Positions 1-8,829 of a stretch of DNA of 14,683 bases are shown one piece after another. The notes under the pieces are model-generated. The model was not told the DNA's origin. It made no database searches and saw nothing but the letters and a program-made list of their open reading frames with translations. The stretch is from positions 1 to 14,683 of the forward strand of contig LSSL01005049.1 in the NCBI GenBank assembly GCA_001953115.1. The letters are read 5' to 3'. The translations under genes and the position numbers were made by a program. Within the stretch, counting starts at the first letter, position 1. Every line of letters starts with the position of its first letter. This stretch comes from Smittium mucronatum. Lineage: Eukaryota > Kickxellomycota > Harpellomycetes > Harpellales > Legeriomycetaceae.

Positions 1-378
1 ATCTCAGCGTCTAACAGCTATTTGTAGGAAAGCTATGTCGATCAATCCCACGTTTGGGTAGGAGCCTAATTTTATTAATCCTGTTAGAAGTAGGCTCTGA
101 CTAGGAGCTCAGTAGCTTCAAAGAACTGTTATTCATTGACAAAGAGCTTGATTCTTGACTGCATGTAACCTCAGTCATCCAGCCTACTTGAAGCAACGCC
201 AGGGTATTATTTAGTGGTTGGTAGATTGCACCCTTTTCCCGTAGGTACGCAGCCGGTAGTCTGGCAGAGGAGCTTATTTTAGTTAGGATAATAATCTTTT
301 CTATACGACTTTTTCTTTTTTTCATATTTTTTTAGTATAGTTTTTAATATTTTTATCTAACAATAAAATTCCGTGATA
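1..378 (-). repeat. Left copy of ~375-bp inverted repeat (touches window edge)
   Basis: The reverse complement of this stretch matches 13929-14300 almost end to end, about 85% by eye with small indels. Several runs of about 30-40 bases are identical, including the outermost one (TTTCCTACAAATAGC onward) and the one around GAGCTCCTAGTCAGAGCC. The similarity stops abruptly at the inner end, at TATCACGG (371-378). It is clearly richer in G+C than its surroundings, which suggests a mobile-element origin rather than local intergenic DNA. Because it begins at base 1, the outer end of the repeat is not seen. I do not recognise the family. Confidence 0.85.
101..325 (-). pseudogene. Unrecognised 74-codon frame inside the left inverted repeat
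   Basis: This is the longest frame in the left repeat. It begins MKKRKSRIEK and contains LPAAYLREKG and LLQVGWMTEVT. The first ~40 codons are matched in the right copy (13980-14102), where a one-base length difference in a C-run then breaks the frame. The differences between copies do not favour third codon positions: most change an amino acid. The protein is therefore not visibly under constraint in these copies, and this may be a decayed exon or terminal piece of a transposon gene. A different frame on the same strand (APSQSLLLTG...IAVRR) is also open in both copies further downstream, ending near the outer edge. I do not recognise a domain, and the repeat could equally be non-coding. Confidence 0.25.
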
Positions 379-448
379 CAAAAAAAAATTATAAATTTGT
401 AATTAATTTTGACTCATTGAAACTACTTTGAAAGAAATTTCACGAATA

Positions 449-508
449 ATATATGTTTTATGTGGTTTTTATTTACAGGTGATTTTGATTTCCAAGTGGT
501 TTTGATTC
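449..508 (+). repeat. Left arm of a 60-bp inverted repeat (partner 2281-2342)
   Basis: The stretch beginning ATATATGTTTTATGTGG and ending TGGTTTTGATTC pairs as reverse complement with 2281-2342, roughly 80% by eye. The first 21 bases match exactly. Both arms contain short internal repeats of the type TGATTTTGATT. The ~1.8 kb between the arms has no convincing coding region, so this could be the terminal repeats of a non-autonomous DNA element or two separate insertions of a small repeat. Confidence 0.6.
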
Positions 509-894
509 TTTTTTGATGGTTATCGAATCGAGAGATATTGAGCTTCTAATTATTGGTTTATTACTTTAATTAATATATTCTTTCAGATAATGAAATATTT
601 GAAAAATTTAGCCAAATTTTCATTTGGTCCAATAAAATCAAATAAAAAATCCTAATCTAAATTAGAATTTATTGTCACTATGGGATAGCTTTGACCCTGA
701 AAGTTTATATTTAGGTCCAAATTATCACAATAGCTTTAATCAACCTTGCGATGCGGGTGTTACAGTAAACGGGCGATAAGTCACACTGTCGATTTATTTT
801 ATTTTAAAAGATGTTAATTAGTTAAATACATTAACACATTATATTCTTATCAAACCATTATTAACCAGTCAATCCCAATATTTTTTTAACTAGG

Positions 895-902
895 TATAAA
901 TA
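895..902 (+). promoter_or_regulatory. TATA-like box upstream of a dead start codon
   Basis: TATAAATA lies in a slightly more G+C-rich context (AGGTATAAATACACTC). About 115 bases downstream is an ATG (1017-1019) followed directly by TAA. It could be the promoter of a decayed element, but TATAAATA arises often by chance in sequence this AT-rich. Confidence 0.15.
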
Positions 903-1626
903 CACTCTTTTTAATGTAGGATTATACAGGGCCTCCTTTTCACACTATTTTAAGATACTCGACTTTTATTAAATTTATCTAAAATTAAAACCCAATAATA
1001 CAACAAGACAGACATCATGTAATTCTACTTGAGAATACGCCTACAGTTATTTCTTTTTATTACTATAAAAATTTATGCTTTTAAATTTCAAGTAGAAATT
1101 TAAAATTGAATTATTGAACACTTTTAAAGAAGTTTAATAGCAAATTTTGAGAATGTATTGCAAAATTAGCATATAATTTTAATTGATAATTCTTTTAATT
1201 AGAAATATTAGTCCAGATTTAACTCGATTTATTCCACTTAGTGGTTAGTTTGAAATTTAATCAATCTATATTATTCAGTAAATGTTAAGAATAGTACATT
1301 AAAAACGGGGTTTTTTCTAAAATCTGATACTTTTTTACTCATTATTTTATTTTATTTATAAAATATGAAAATAAATAAAAAATTGATCGAAGTTTGCTAA
1401 AATGTAAATTTAAAATTGAAATGATACCTCTTAGATTTAAAGAAGTATTATCAAAAATGAATTGAGTTTACAATCTTGCAGCTGATCTTAAATAGATTGA
1501 TAGTAATGATTTTAAGCCAAAAAATAAAAAGTATAGAAAAAAAAATTGTATCCTTTTTCACATATTTTTAAAGCATCTTAATAGTGTACCAGCGTATTTA
1601 TAATTAGCACATTATTTATTATAACA

Positions 1627-1650
1627 TAATAATAATAATAATAATAAATA
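1627..1650. repeat. (AAT)n microsatellite
   Basis: About seven consecutive AAT units, then imperfect AAT/AAATA. Confidence 0.8.
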
Positions 1651-2280
1651 AACTAAGTTCCATTTAATTTCAACTCGGCTAAAAAATAAGTATTGCGTAA
1701 AACCTTCAAATTTTGAATAAAGTTGTTTTCTTTATAAACAAGTATTACAAGGGAACTATATTTTTAGGTAGTTTTAAGAAAAAAATTTGTGATATTTATT
1801 TTCATTGTTTGATTATTAAAGAAGATCCTAAGTTTGATTTATGTTAATCAAATCATATAAATTCCATTAATACAAAATCTATTCAGCAAAATGAAGATAA
1901 TTCGATAGTTTCATTTGATATTATTTACAGATTTGAAGTTCAGCAATATAAAAATCTGATATATTGATTTTAATTTTAACACTATTAAAGTAAAGTACTA
2001 GATTATATAAACTAAATACAAGCTTAAGACTTGCATAAAAATCTAAGGATCCTGATGTTAATTTTAAAAAAAAAAACCGTTGATTATGAGAGTTCTTTTT
2101 TTTAAATTCATAACTTTCAGAAACTATTCATTATTCAATAACCCTCAAAAATCTGATCATAAAATTACATTAATTAATTGAAGCTTCTATTACATAAAAA
2201 AATTAAAATTAAAAATGTATTGGATAAAAGAATAAATTAATTGAGTTTGTATCCCAACAAAAAACTGTTAAAAAAATGTA

Positions 2281-2342
2281 GAATCAAAATCAATTGCAAA
2301 TCAAAATCACCAAAAAATAATCAAAACCACATAAAACATATA
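2281..2342 (-). repeat. Right arm of a 60-bp inverted repeat (partner 449-508)
   Basis: Starts GAATCAAAATCAATTGC and ends CACATAAAACATATAT, the reverse complement of 449-508 apart from about a dozen differences including two extra bases. It lies just before a C6...G5 hairpin and the hairpin-bearing tandem array. Confidence 0.6.
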
Positions 2343-2350
2343 TATAAAAA

Positions 2351-2377
2351 CCCCCCATTTGTCTGGAAGCTTGGGGG
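2351..2377. other. Short C-run/G-run hairpin
   Basis: A run of six C and, about 15 bases later, a run of five G (CCCCCCATTTG ... GCTTGGGGG) can pair as a short GC stem. It stands out because such runs are rare here. It sits between the 2281-2342 repeat arm and the tandem array. Confidence 0.3.
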
Positions 2378-2484
2378 CATTTCTCATATTTTCGGAAACA
2401 ATTATAGGTAAAATTTGGATTTTACATCGCGAAGAGTTTTATTTTATATAACAATAGATACTCATGAAATTTTCAAATCGACTA

Positions 2485-2803
2485 ATAGTTTAGACCACAA
2501 GAAAAATTTCAGTTGCGGCCAGGTAGTGGCCGCAACTGAAATTTTAAATTGGAAATTTTTCGGAATGTAGAAGTATTCTAAATAAAAGTATTAATAATAA
2601 ACATCTTATAGTTTAGACCGCAAGGAAAATTTCAGTTGCGGCAACATGGTGGCCACAATACTGAAACTCGATTTGGGGTTTTATTAGTTTGTAAACGCAT
2701 TCTATATCAAAGTATTAATAAAAATCAGCTAGCTGTTGAAGATGCAATAAAGTTATCAGTTACATCCGGCTGGTGGCCACAGTTCTGATTTCTGGTTGTT
2801 CTT
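2485..2803 (+). repeat. 123-bp tandem repeat array, about 2.6 units, each with a central hairpin
   Basis: Three units begin at about 2485, 2608 and 2732. Matching landmarks (TCAGTT at 2509, 2632 and 2756) give periods of 123 and 124 bases. Each unit opens with a version of ATAGTTTAGACC and carries TTTCAGTTGCGG...TGGCCGCAACTGAAA or a decayed form. The first two also share an AAAGTATTAATAA tail. The third stops after its hairpin. The arrangement ends ~210 bp before the piggyBac relic, so the array may be a subterminal part of that element, but I see no matching copy on its 3' side. Confidence 0.8.
2503..2545. other. Perfect 19-bp inverted repeat / hairpin in tandem unit 1
   Basis: The arm AAAATTTCAGTTGCGGCCA (2503-2521) is followed by the loop GGTAG and an exact reverse-complement arm at 2527-2545. 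The equivalent positions in units 2 and 3 keep only parts of the stem (TTTCAGTT...AACTGAAA-like and ATCAG...CTGAT) around a shared TGGTGGCCACA core. Confidence 0.85.
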
Positions 2804-3013
2804 GCTTTTAAAATGTACAGATTTATGAAAGTTACATGAAAATTAAGATCATAACTTTATATTTATGTGAGTTTTTAATATTAAGTTTATTTAAAAATAT
2901 GGCTTTTTATTTAGATTTTATAGATTTATTTTAAAAAAAAACTTCTATTTTGTGTGATTTTATTATTTTTTTTCACTTGGATAATAAATAATTTATAATA
3001 TTTTTTAAAAAAC

Positions 3014-4724
3014 ATGGATAATATTATGGGATTTGAAATAAATCTGTCCTGTGATAAATTTTGCGATTCAAACTCAAATTCATGTCAAGATTATGAGAGT
3101 TGAAAATTTTCAGCTAGAAGATTTTTCTCGGTCTGAAAACGAGTCCAATGAATCATTTTATTCACGGATATTTGAATATTCAAAAAATTCTATTGTAAAG
3201 AGTAGAGAAATTTTTTCAATATTATACGCCCATTAATAAATTTTTCTAGTCCTGATACTATACCAAGCCATATTTTGGATCTAAATTCTATTACACCTTA
3301 TAAAATTTTCAAACTATTTTTTGATAACGAAATTTTGAAAGAGATTGTTAAAAACTCCAATAAATAAATTGATTTTAAATTTAAAAATAAAATATCCATA
3401 AAGGACTTCAAAATATTTCTGGAAATTAACCTGATTATGGGGATAAAGAAACCCTCTGATGTTAAAAATCATTGGATCTCAGATTCAATAATACATGATT
3501 ACTATATTTAAAACCTGATATCTTCAAATATCTTCACAAAGTTACTATTTAATTTAAATTTGGGAAACTAATATACATTTGGAAAAAAAATATGAAAAAT
3601 ACGATAAACCCTTCAAAATTAGAAATTTTTTAACTAGAATTAAAGATAATTTCCAAAAAAATTTCAACCTTGGACGAAATATAGCAATTGATGAATCAAT
3701 GATAGAATTCAGAGGAAGATCATGTTTCAGGAAATTTACGCCGAATAAGCTTGTAAAAAGGGGGTTTAAAGTTTGTTTCTTAACTGAAAAGACTGTGTAC
3801 TGTTAGAACTTTGATGTGTATAAAGTGAAATCTTTAATAAGCTCGGAAAAATCTTTAGGATTTAGGGTAGTAAAAAACCCATCTTCAGATCTCAAATGAA
3901 CCAACTACAAGATTTTTTTCGGCAGATATTTTACGTCTATCGAACTTATCGGATATATTTTGACATAAAATATCTATTCACGTGGAAAAATTTGTCCCAA
4001 AAGAAATTTCTTACGAAATTCAAAAACAACAAATCAATCGAAATTTTTGAGTTGGATTGGTATGAATCTTTAGATGTAATTTATGCTATAAAATTTATGT
4101 ACAATAGACCGGTTTATTTTGTTTCTAATTTTCACAAAACAAGAGAAAAAACTATAGGTAACAAAGCTGAGCATGATGGAGGTAAATTAGAAGTTATTCA
4201 TTCTTCCACAATCACTGACTAAATAAAAACATGAAATTTTTCGATAAGTTAGATCAAATAAAAAATTTTTATGAAATAAACAAAAAAAGTCCGAGATTTA
4301 GGACAAGAATTTTTTTTTTATATGTGTGTGTTGTAAACTCTTTCACAATATATAAAGAGATTTATGAAAAACACAGAAAAAAAAAAGAGGAAGTTTTTAT
4401 GTTAAATTGTTGAAATTCAAAATTAATTTAATACATGAAATAATATGTGAAAATAGAATCTATATCCCTAATCATTTCCAAGCAGTGAAAAAGAAAAAAC
4501 GATGAAAGTATTATTCACCTAAAGCAGATATAATAACAGATAAAATACAAATTCCGATGCTATCAAAAAGGAGAATTTTTCATTTCTGTAGCAGTGAAGA
4601 AAAGATTGTCAGAACTGGATGGAATTGTAGTTCATGTGAGTTCAGCATTTTCTTTGACACACCAAAAAGAAATTGTTTCAATGAATATAATAAACCAAAA
4701 AAAGGCCTAAAAAAGAATGACTGA
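3014..4724 (+). pseudogene. piggyBac-like (DDE_Tnp_1_7) transposase, decayed
   Basis: Translated in three frames, this stretch reads as a nearly full-length piggyBac-type cut-and-paste transposase broken by many stops and at least three frameshifts. In order: an acidic N-terminus (from ATG 3014, frame change near 3100); the pre-catalytic domain with a LFFDNEIL segment and FLEINLIMGIKKPS (~3310-3455); the first catalytic Asp in IAIDESMIEFRGR (Asp codon 3690-3692) followed by KRGFKVCFL; a YFTSIEL segment (~3924) where the expected second Asp is Gly (GGC 3921-3923); YNRPVYFVSNFH (~4100) where the expected third Asp is Tyr (TAC 4100-4102); the FFDKLDQIKNFYE and NSFTIYKEIYEKH helices (4231-4380); and a C-terminal Cys/His zinc-binding domain (HFC at ~4581, NCSSC, NCFNEYN), ending at TGA 4722-4724. 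It can no longer be active. The family call is based on motif order, not on a search. Confidence 0.85.
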
Positions 4725-4855
4725 AGCTGAAAATAATTTTCATTTAATGGATATTTAAAAATTATATTTATAAAGTTTTTTTTTCGATATAATATATTTC
4801 CATTATTATGAGATAAAAAATAAACGATTATAAATGTAACTGTAGTATTTTTAAT
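4725..4855. other. 3' flank of the piggyBac relic
   Basis: AT-rich non-coding sequence directly after the transposase stop. Its first ~30 bases (GAATGACTGAAGCT and the following TTTTCATTT) are found again at 8130-8160, so it is probably the 3' untranslated and terminal part of the element. I could not identify a terminal inverted repeat or a TTAA duplication with confidence. Confidence 0.4.
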
Positions 4856-5400
4856 GATTTCAGTTTCTGTATTTGATGTATTGGTTGAATTAATAATCGA
4901 TTAGTAGTCGATTTTGCATTTGATGTGATATTATATGCATTATTTTGTAGTAGTTGATTTCAATTGATGAACTAATTGATGTAGTTGCATTTGTATCATT
5001 TGATGCAATATATGATTTAATATTTGATGTAGTTTTCGGCTAATTTATTGATGTTTTAGTTGATTTACTATTATTAATTTTTAAATGATATAAAGTTTTG
5101 ATGAAGTTATTGATTATTTAGTTGATGTAGTAATTTAAATAGTGGTTAATGCAAAATATGGTATACTAATTGATGAAAATTCAAGAGAATTGATTGATGT
5201 ATAGTTGGTGTAATAAAGATATAATAATCGGTATACTAGTTGAAGAATTTCACATTTATTATTTCAATTATTGATTGATTTAGCAGCTGTTCTAATAGTT
5301 GATTTAATATTTGATGTATCGATTTCAGTATTATTTGATTTGTGGTTGATGTAGTTCTCGATTCAATATAAAATGTTTATTTCGTATCAGCGTTTGTTTT
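4856..5400 (-). repeat. Degenerate minisatellite; Ser/Thr/Asn-rich peptide on the minus strand
   Basis: The + strand repeats variants of TTGATGTAGT / TATTTGATGTA dozens of times, spaced by roughly 9-30 bases. Read on the minus strand, the core is ACT-ACA-TCA-AAT, giving peptide pieces such as PKTTSNIKSYIASNDTNATT, NTEIDTSNIKSTI and NSTNTSNTETEI, separated by stops and frame changes. That pattern suggests a decayed low-complexity Ser/Thr-rich coding repeat, as found in stalk regions of fungal surface proteins. The alternative is a non-coding minisatellite that only looks protein-like because of its codon-sized unit. I cannot assign a gene. Confidence 0.5.
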
Positions 5401-6342
5401 AATTTCGAGTCTAAATAGAATAAAGCTCAAATTATTCATAAATAGTGAATCGTGATTCCGATTTTAATTAAAATTAAATTTTTGTCCAAAAACTCAAAAT
5501 CATACCTATAGAATCAAAAAAAAAACAAAAAACAAAAAAAAAAATCACAATAATAAATTTATCAACTTCATAATATAAATAATATTTCAACATAAATTAA
5601 AATATTTTGCTATAAATAAATATAAAGATAAAAATTTTAATCTGAATTATGATTTCTGGTTGCAATATTGTTCCAATTTTCTCACTATTTATAAATTTTT
5701 TATTTTTTATTTATGCGATATCCCAGCGCCTATTAAATAAAAACTATGATCCTCATAACATGAAACATTATAATCTATGAATCACATCTTAAAACTATCA
5801 TAAAAAATAAATTCTACAAATTTAGATACAGATTTTGGTAATTTTTATTGTTAATTTTACCCTTTTACTAATATAGTTTATCTTTATTTAGCTTTGGATT
5901 CTATTGGTTAAATAATTTTTAGATAATGAATTTGGATGTTATTAAAATATCTCAGAGAAAAAAAGTGTTGACGGATTAAAATTTTTTTTTTGAAGTTATG
6001 TAAATGGTGATTAAAATTAACCTATTTTGAGATTCATAATATTATTTTTAAAAGTCCATGAATTGATTCATTGTTGTTTCAGAAAGTACCAAACTCAATA
6101 TCTAATGATTGGTGATTTTTTTTTCATATTGATAAAATCTTTTTCTAGATATGTTTAAGATAATTAACAACCAATAAAAAACTAAAACACCAAAAAAATT
6201 TTGAAATAAATATATCTCAGTTTGATTATGAGAAAATCTAATATCTTTTAAATATATGATAATTTATATTTCTAAAGCGTCATGAAAGGCTTATTGAGAT
6301 ACAAACAAAAAATATGAACCTAATTATCATATTAATATACAT
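5401..6342. other. AT-rich tract with no recognised gene
   Basis: No credible coding region on either strand. It contains A-rich runs (about 5516-5544), an island TATCCCAGCGCC near 5720 and many short A/T homopolymers. Nothing else stands out. Confidence 0.5.
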
Positions 6343-6415
6343 TAGAGGAATTATCTAAATTATATAGTTGTAAAGATATAAACAAAAAATTAAAGAAATA
6401 TCGTCCAGTTATTTA
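6343..6415 (+). repeat. Left arm of a 73-bp inverted repeat with a shared peptide frame
   Basis: This stretch (AGAGGAATTATCTAAATT ... ATCGTCCAGTTATT) matches the reverse complement of 10858-10930 at all but about five positions. On the + strand it reads EELSKLYSCKDINKKLKKYR followed by PVIY, the same peptide as the other copy with a few substitutions, but here without a stop at the same place. The family is not recognised. It is probably a fragment of a dispersed element. Confidence 0.7.
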
Positions 6416-6876
6416 TTTAAAAACTAAATTCTGCCTTTTATTGTATAGTTTTTACGCAATAGGATACCTTTTCTTTAAAACGCTAATGTGATAAATGATA
6501 AATGATCCAGTTCAGTAAAAACTTTTCTGTTTTTTAATCTGGTTTCTAGTAACTATTACTATAAGTTATCGTGAAATACCCCTTAAATATGCTAATGTGT
6601 GTAAAATTACGTTATATATCGTCCTATTAATCAATATATTCTCCAATTAACCAATTAAATTATGCTAAATGTTATTGGATTTTTTTAAAAATAAAATTAG
6701 GTAAATTTAAAGGGTCAAATAATATTCTCCAATCTATTGAAAAAATTATTGGAAAAAATCTTGAAATAATATAGCTTCGCCATTTATGGAAAGTTATCTA
6801 TTTCAGATACCTTCCTATTGAAATTTTATATTATTAATGATTTAAAAATATGTATCGATCCATAATTGGAATTTCA

Positions 6877-6896
6877 ATATATATATATATATATAT
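6877..6896. repeat. (AT)n microsatellite
   Basis: Ten uninterrupted AT units. Confidence 0.85.
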
Positions 6897-7818
6897 GTGA
6901 AAAAATATCAAATATTACTCAGAACTAGTACGTTTTATATTATATTGATTAAGCGTTGATATTTTTTTATAAGCCAATAATTAATTTATTTAAAAAATTA
7001 TTTAACCGAAAATAATATTGCTCTTGAAATGCAAATCAAACCATAGAAAAAAGATAATTGATAATTTCACTCTTTCAAAATCACTATTTAATTGGTATTA
7101 CTCTATTAAATTATCTAGTTGTCCTAATAGGAGATATATACTATAATTTTTGTTTTCCACCGACCAATAAACCTGTATTTAGTAGCATTAAAATTTTTCA
7201 TAATGAAAATAAAATGGGAATTTGCAGGTTTATTGAGATTCACATTTAATAAATCATCCATAGTGTTGAATGGTGATTATAAAAATCAAGAGTAAAAAAA
7301 AAATGAATGATATGAAAAGAGAATCTCCAATTTAACATCAATTCACAATTTAAAAAAACCTATTATTTTGAGAAATATATATATTATTATGTTAAATTGA
7401 GAATTCAAAAAACTTGTATATAATATTTTTAAATCTCAAAAATGTAAAGAATATTGATGTTTTTTTACATTAATCATTGCCAAAAGTTCACATTGTTTTA
7501 CAAGAAACTTTTCTTATCAATTTTTTTTGAATTAGCATCTTGTGTAATAAAATAAGCTCATTTTGGTTTCAAAGAAGCAGAAATATAATAAAGACTGATA
7601 TTATGAACTATAATGTAGATTATATGTATAAAAAATCAAGTACATGTTTCCCCCTCAACTTTTCAATTTATATCGTTAACTATTAAAGCAAACTCTCTGG
7701 TTCATGTAGTTGAAATCACTTTTAATTTCAAAAACTATTATCCAAATTTTTCATTTAAAAGCAAATTAAAAACTTTAGCCTGGTTAAAATCTTCATCTTT
7801 TCTCCTTTATATATCCAA

Positions 7819-7844
<26 letters not shown>
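7819..7844. repeat. (AT)n microsatellite
   Basis: Thirteen uninterrupted AT units, a likely length-polymorphic site. Confidence 0.85.
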
Positions 7845-7850
<6 letters not shown>

Positions 7851-8075
7851 TTTACTGTTTTAAAAAGTATTTGTTTAATTTATAGCCACAAAAACGTGTA
7901 TATACCTATTCAAATGAGCATAAAAATGAGAACTATAAAACAGTTGATTTTAATACTTAAAATAAAATAATTTTTACCTTTATAATTAGCCTCGATATTA
8001 ACTAAACAATTCATGATTTCCGGGTTCTTAATATTCGGTAAATATTGAGACTATAATTGTCTTATAAAGTATGCC

Positions 8076-8160
8076 TTTCATATATTAAGCGAAAATCCAA
8101 AAAAAAAAGCCTAAGTGATTTTCAAAAATAAAGAATGACTGAAGCTAAAAAAAAGTCATT
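8076..8160 (+). mobile_element. Degenerate copy of the piggyBac relic's 3' tail
   Basis: The order CCAAAAAAA...AGCCTAA...AAAGAATGACTGAAGCT...TCATTTTAA repeats that of 4670-4750, where it spans the last codons and 3' flank of the transposase relic. The longest identical block is AAAGAATGACTGAAGCT. This copy has an insert of about 14 bases (GTGATTTTCAAAAA) after CCTAA. It points to a second, mostly deleted member of the same element family in the same orientation. Confidence 0.55.
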
Positions 8161-8829
8161 TTAAAGTGAAAGAACCTAAACTTACCCGTTTGAAATTCTA
8201 CTCTACGTTGGGAGTAATGTTTTGCGCTAATAAAGAGATCCGATTTTTTTAGAAATAAATTTTTTATATCAAATAGTGACAATTAAATAATCGAAACCCT
8301 ACAAATAATAAATAACAGATAATTTACAACCAAAACTATTCGGTTTGAATCGAAATTTCTCTAGCTAATTTCATCGAATTATATTTAAGGATTTTCGAAG
8401 TTTAATCTTCATTAATTTAGTAGAAAGTTGGATGTTAATAAAAGATAAAGGTTATTTCGATAAAAGTGAACCAAATAGGTTTTTATAGCAAAAAAATTAA
8501 AGATTTAGCCAATAAAATATAAGATTATTTTATGCAATGTTTGAATAACTAGAGTTATCTTAACATTGAATAATGCTTTTATATTTATAATCAAATTTAT
8601 CTGCTGAGAATATAAATGAGTGCACTTAAGAGCTAGTATTAAAAGATAAAAAAGATAATTTAAAAAGAACTTAAATCTGATAAGCAATCCGAATCGCTAA
8701 TTTCAGACTCTGAAGAAGCTGTTATTTTCATAAAAGCGTGTTTTTTTCTTACCATACAGGAAATTTCTGAAATATTTTTTGAAATAGACATCATTTTCGG
8801 AATCATTTGGACTTCTTTTTATTATTTCT
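8161..8829. other. AT-rich spacer with no recognised gene
   Basis: No supported coding region. A lone T-arm-like sequence (TTCGGTTTGAATCGAA, 8339-8354) is present without the other tRNA arms. The segment at 8185-8235 (CCCGTTTGAAATTC ... TTTTGCGCTAATAAAG) is less AT-rich than its surroundings and may be the edge of an old insertion. Confidence 0.4.

Larger units (their letters stand above)
509..2280. other. ORF-less AT-rich interior between the 449/2281 inverted repeats
   Basis: I see no credible coding region on either strand. The tract holds a short G+C-rich island at about 746-798 (GATGCGGGTGTTACAG, then ACGGGCGATAAGTCACAC), an (AAT)n microsatellite at 1627-1650, several homopolymer A/T runs, and weak imperfect direct similarity between about 1095-1150 and 1405-1460 (shared core AAATTTAAAATTGAA). 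A TATA-like site is listed separately. The rest looks like neutral AT-rich sequence. Confidence 0.55.
6416..8075. other. AT-rich desert with microsatellites, no recognised gene
   Basis: No coding region I can support. An (AT)n run lies at 6877-6896 and a longer one at 7819-7844. An 11-bp inverted repeat (CAATAAACCTG at 7165-7175, CAGGTTTATTG at 7225-7235) and an imperfect 18-bp one (about 7320-7337 with 7389-7406) could form weak hairpins. A 63-codon open frame at 7058-7249 has no recognisable domain and I treat it as chance. Confidence 0.5.

Noticed and set aside
1095..1460. Direct repeat around AAATTTAAAATTGAA (1095 and 1405)
   Set aside because: Similarity beyond the shared 15-base core is too weak in AT-rich sequence to claim a repeat family.
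2485..2803. CRISPR-like array
   Set aside because: Units are contiguous 123-bp tandem repeats with internal hairpins, not short direct repeats with unique spacers, and the context is eukaryotic.
7058..7249. 63-codon + strand frame
   Set aside because: No recognised domain and no related sequence in the window; length is within chance expectation for this composition.
8339..8354. Possible tRNA T-arm (TTCGGTTTGAATCGAA)
   Set aside because: No A-box, anticodon arm or acceptor stem can be built around it.
8505..8687. 60-codon minus-strand frame downstream of the DDE relic
   Set aside because: Hydrophobic, motif-free and not in continuity with the transposase.
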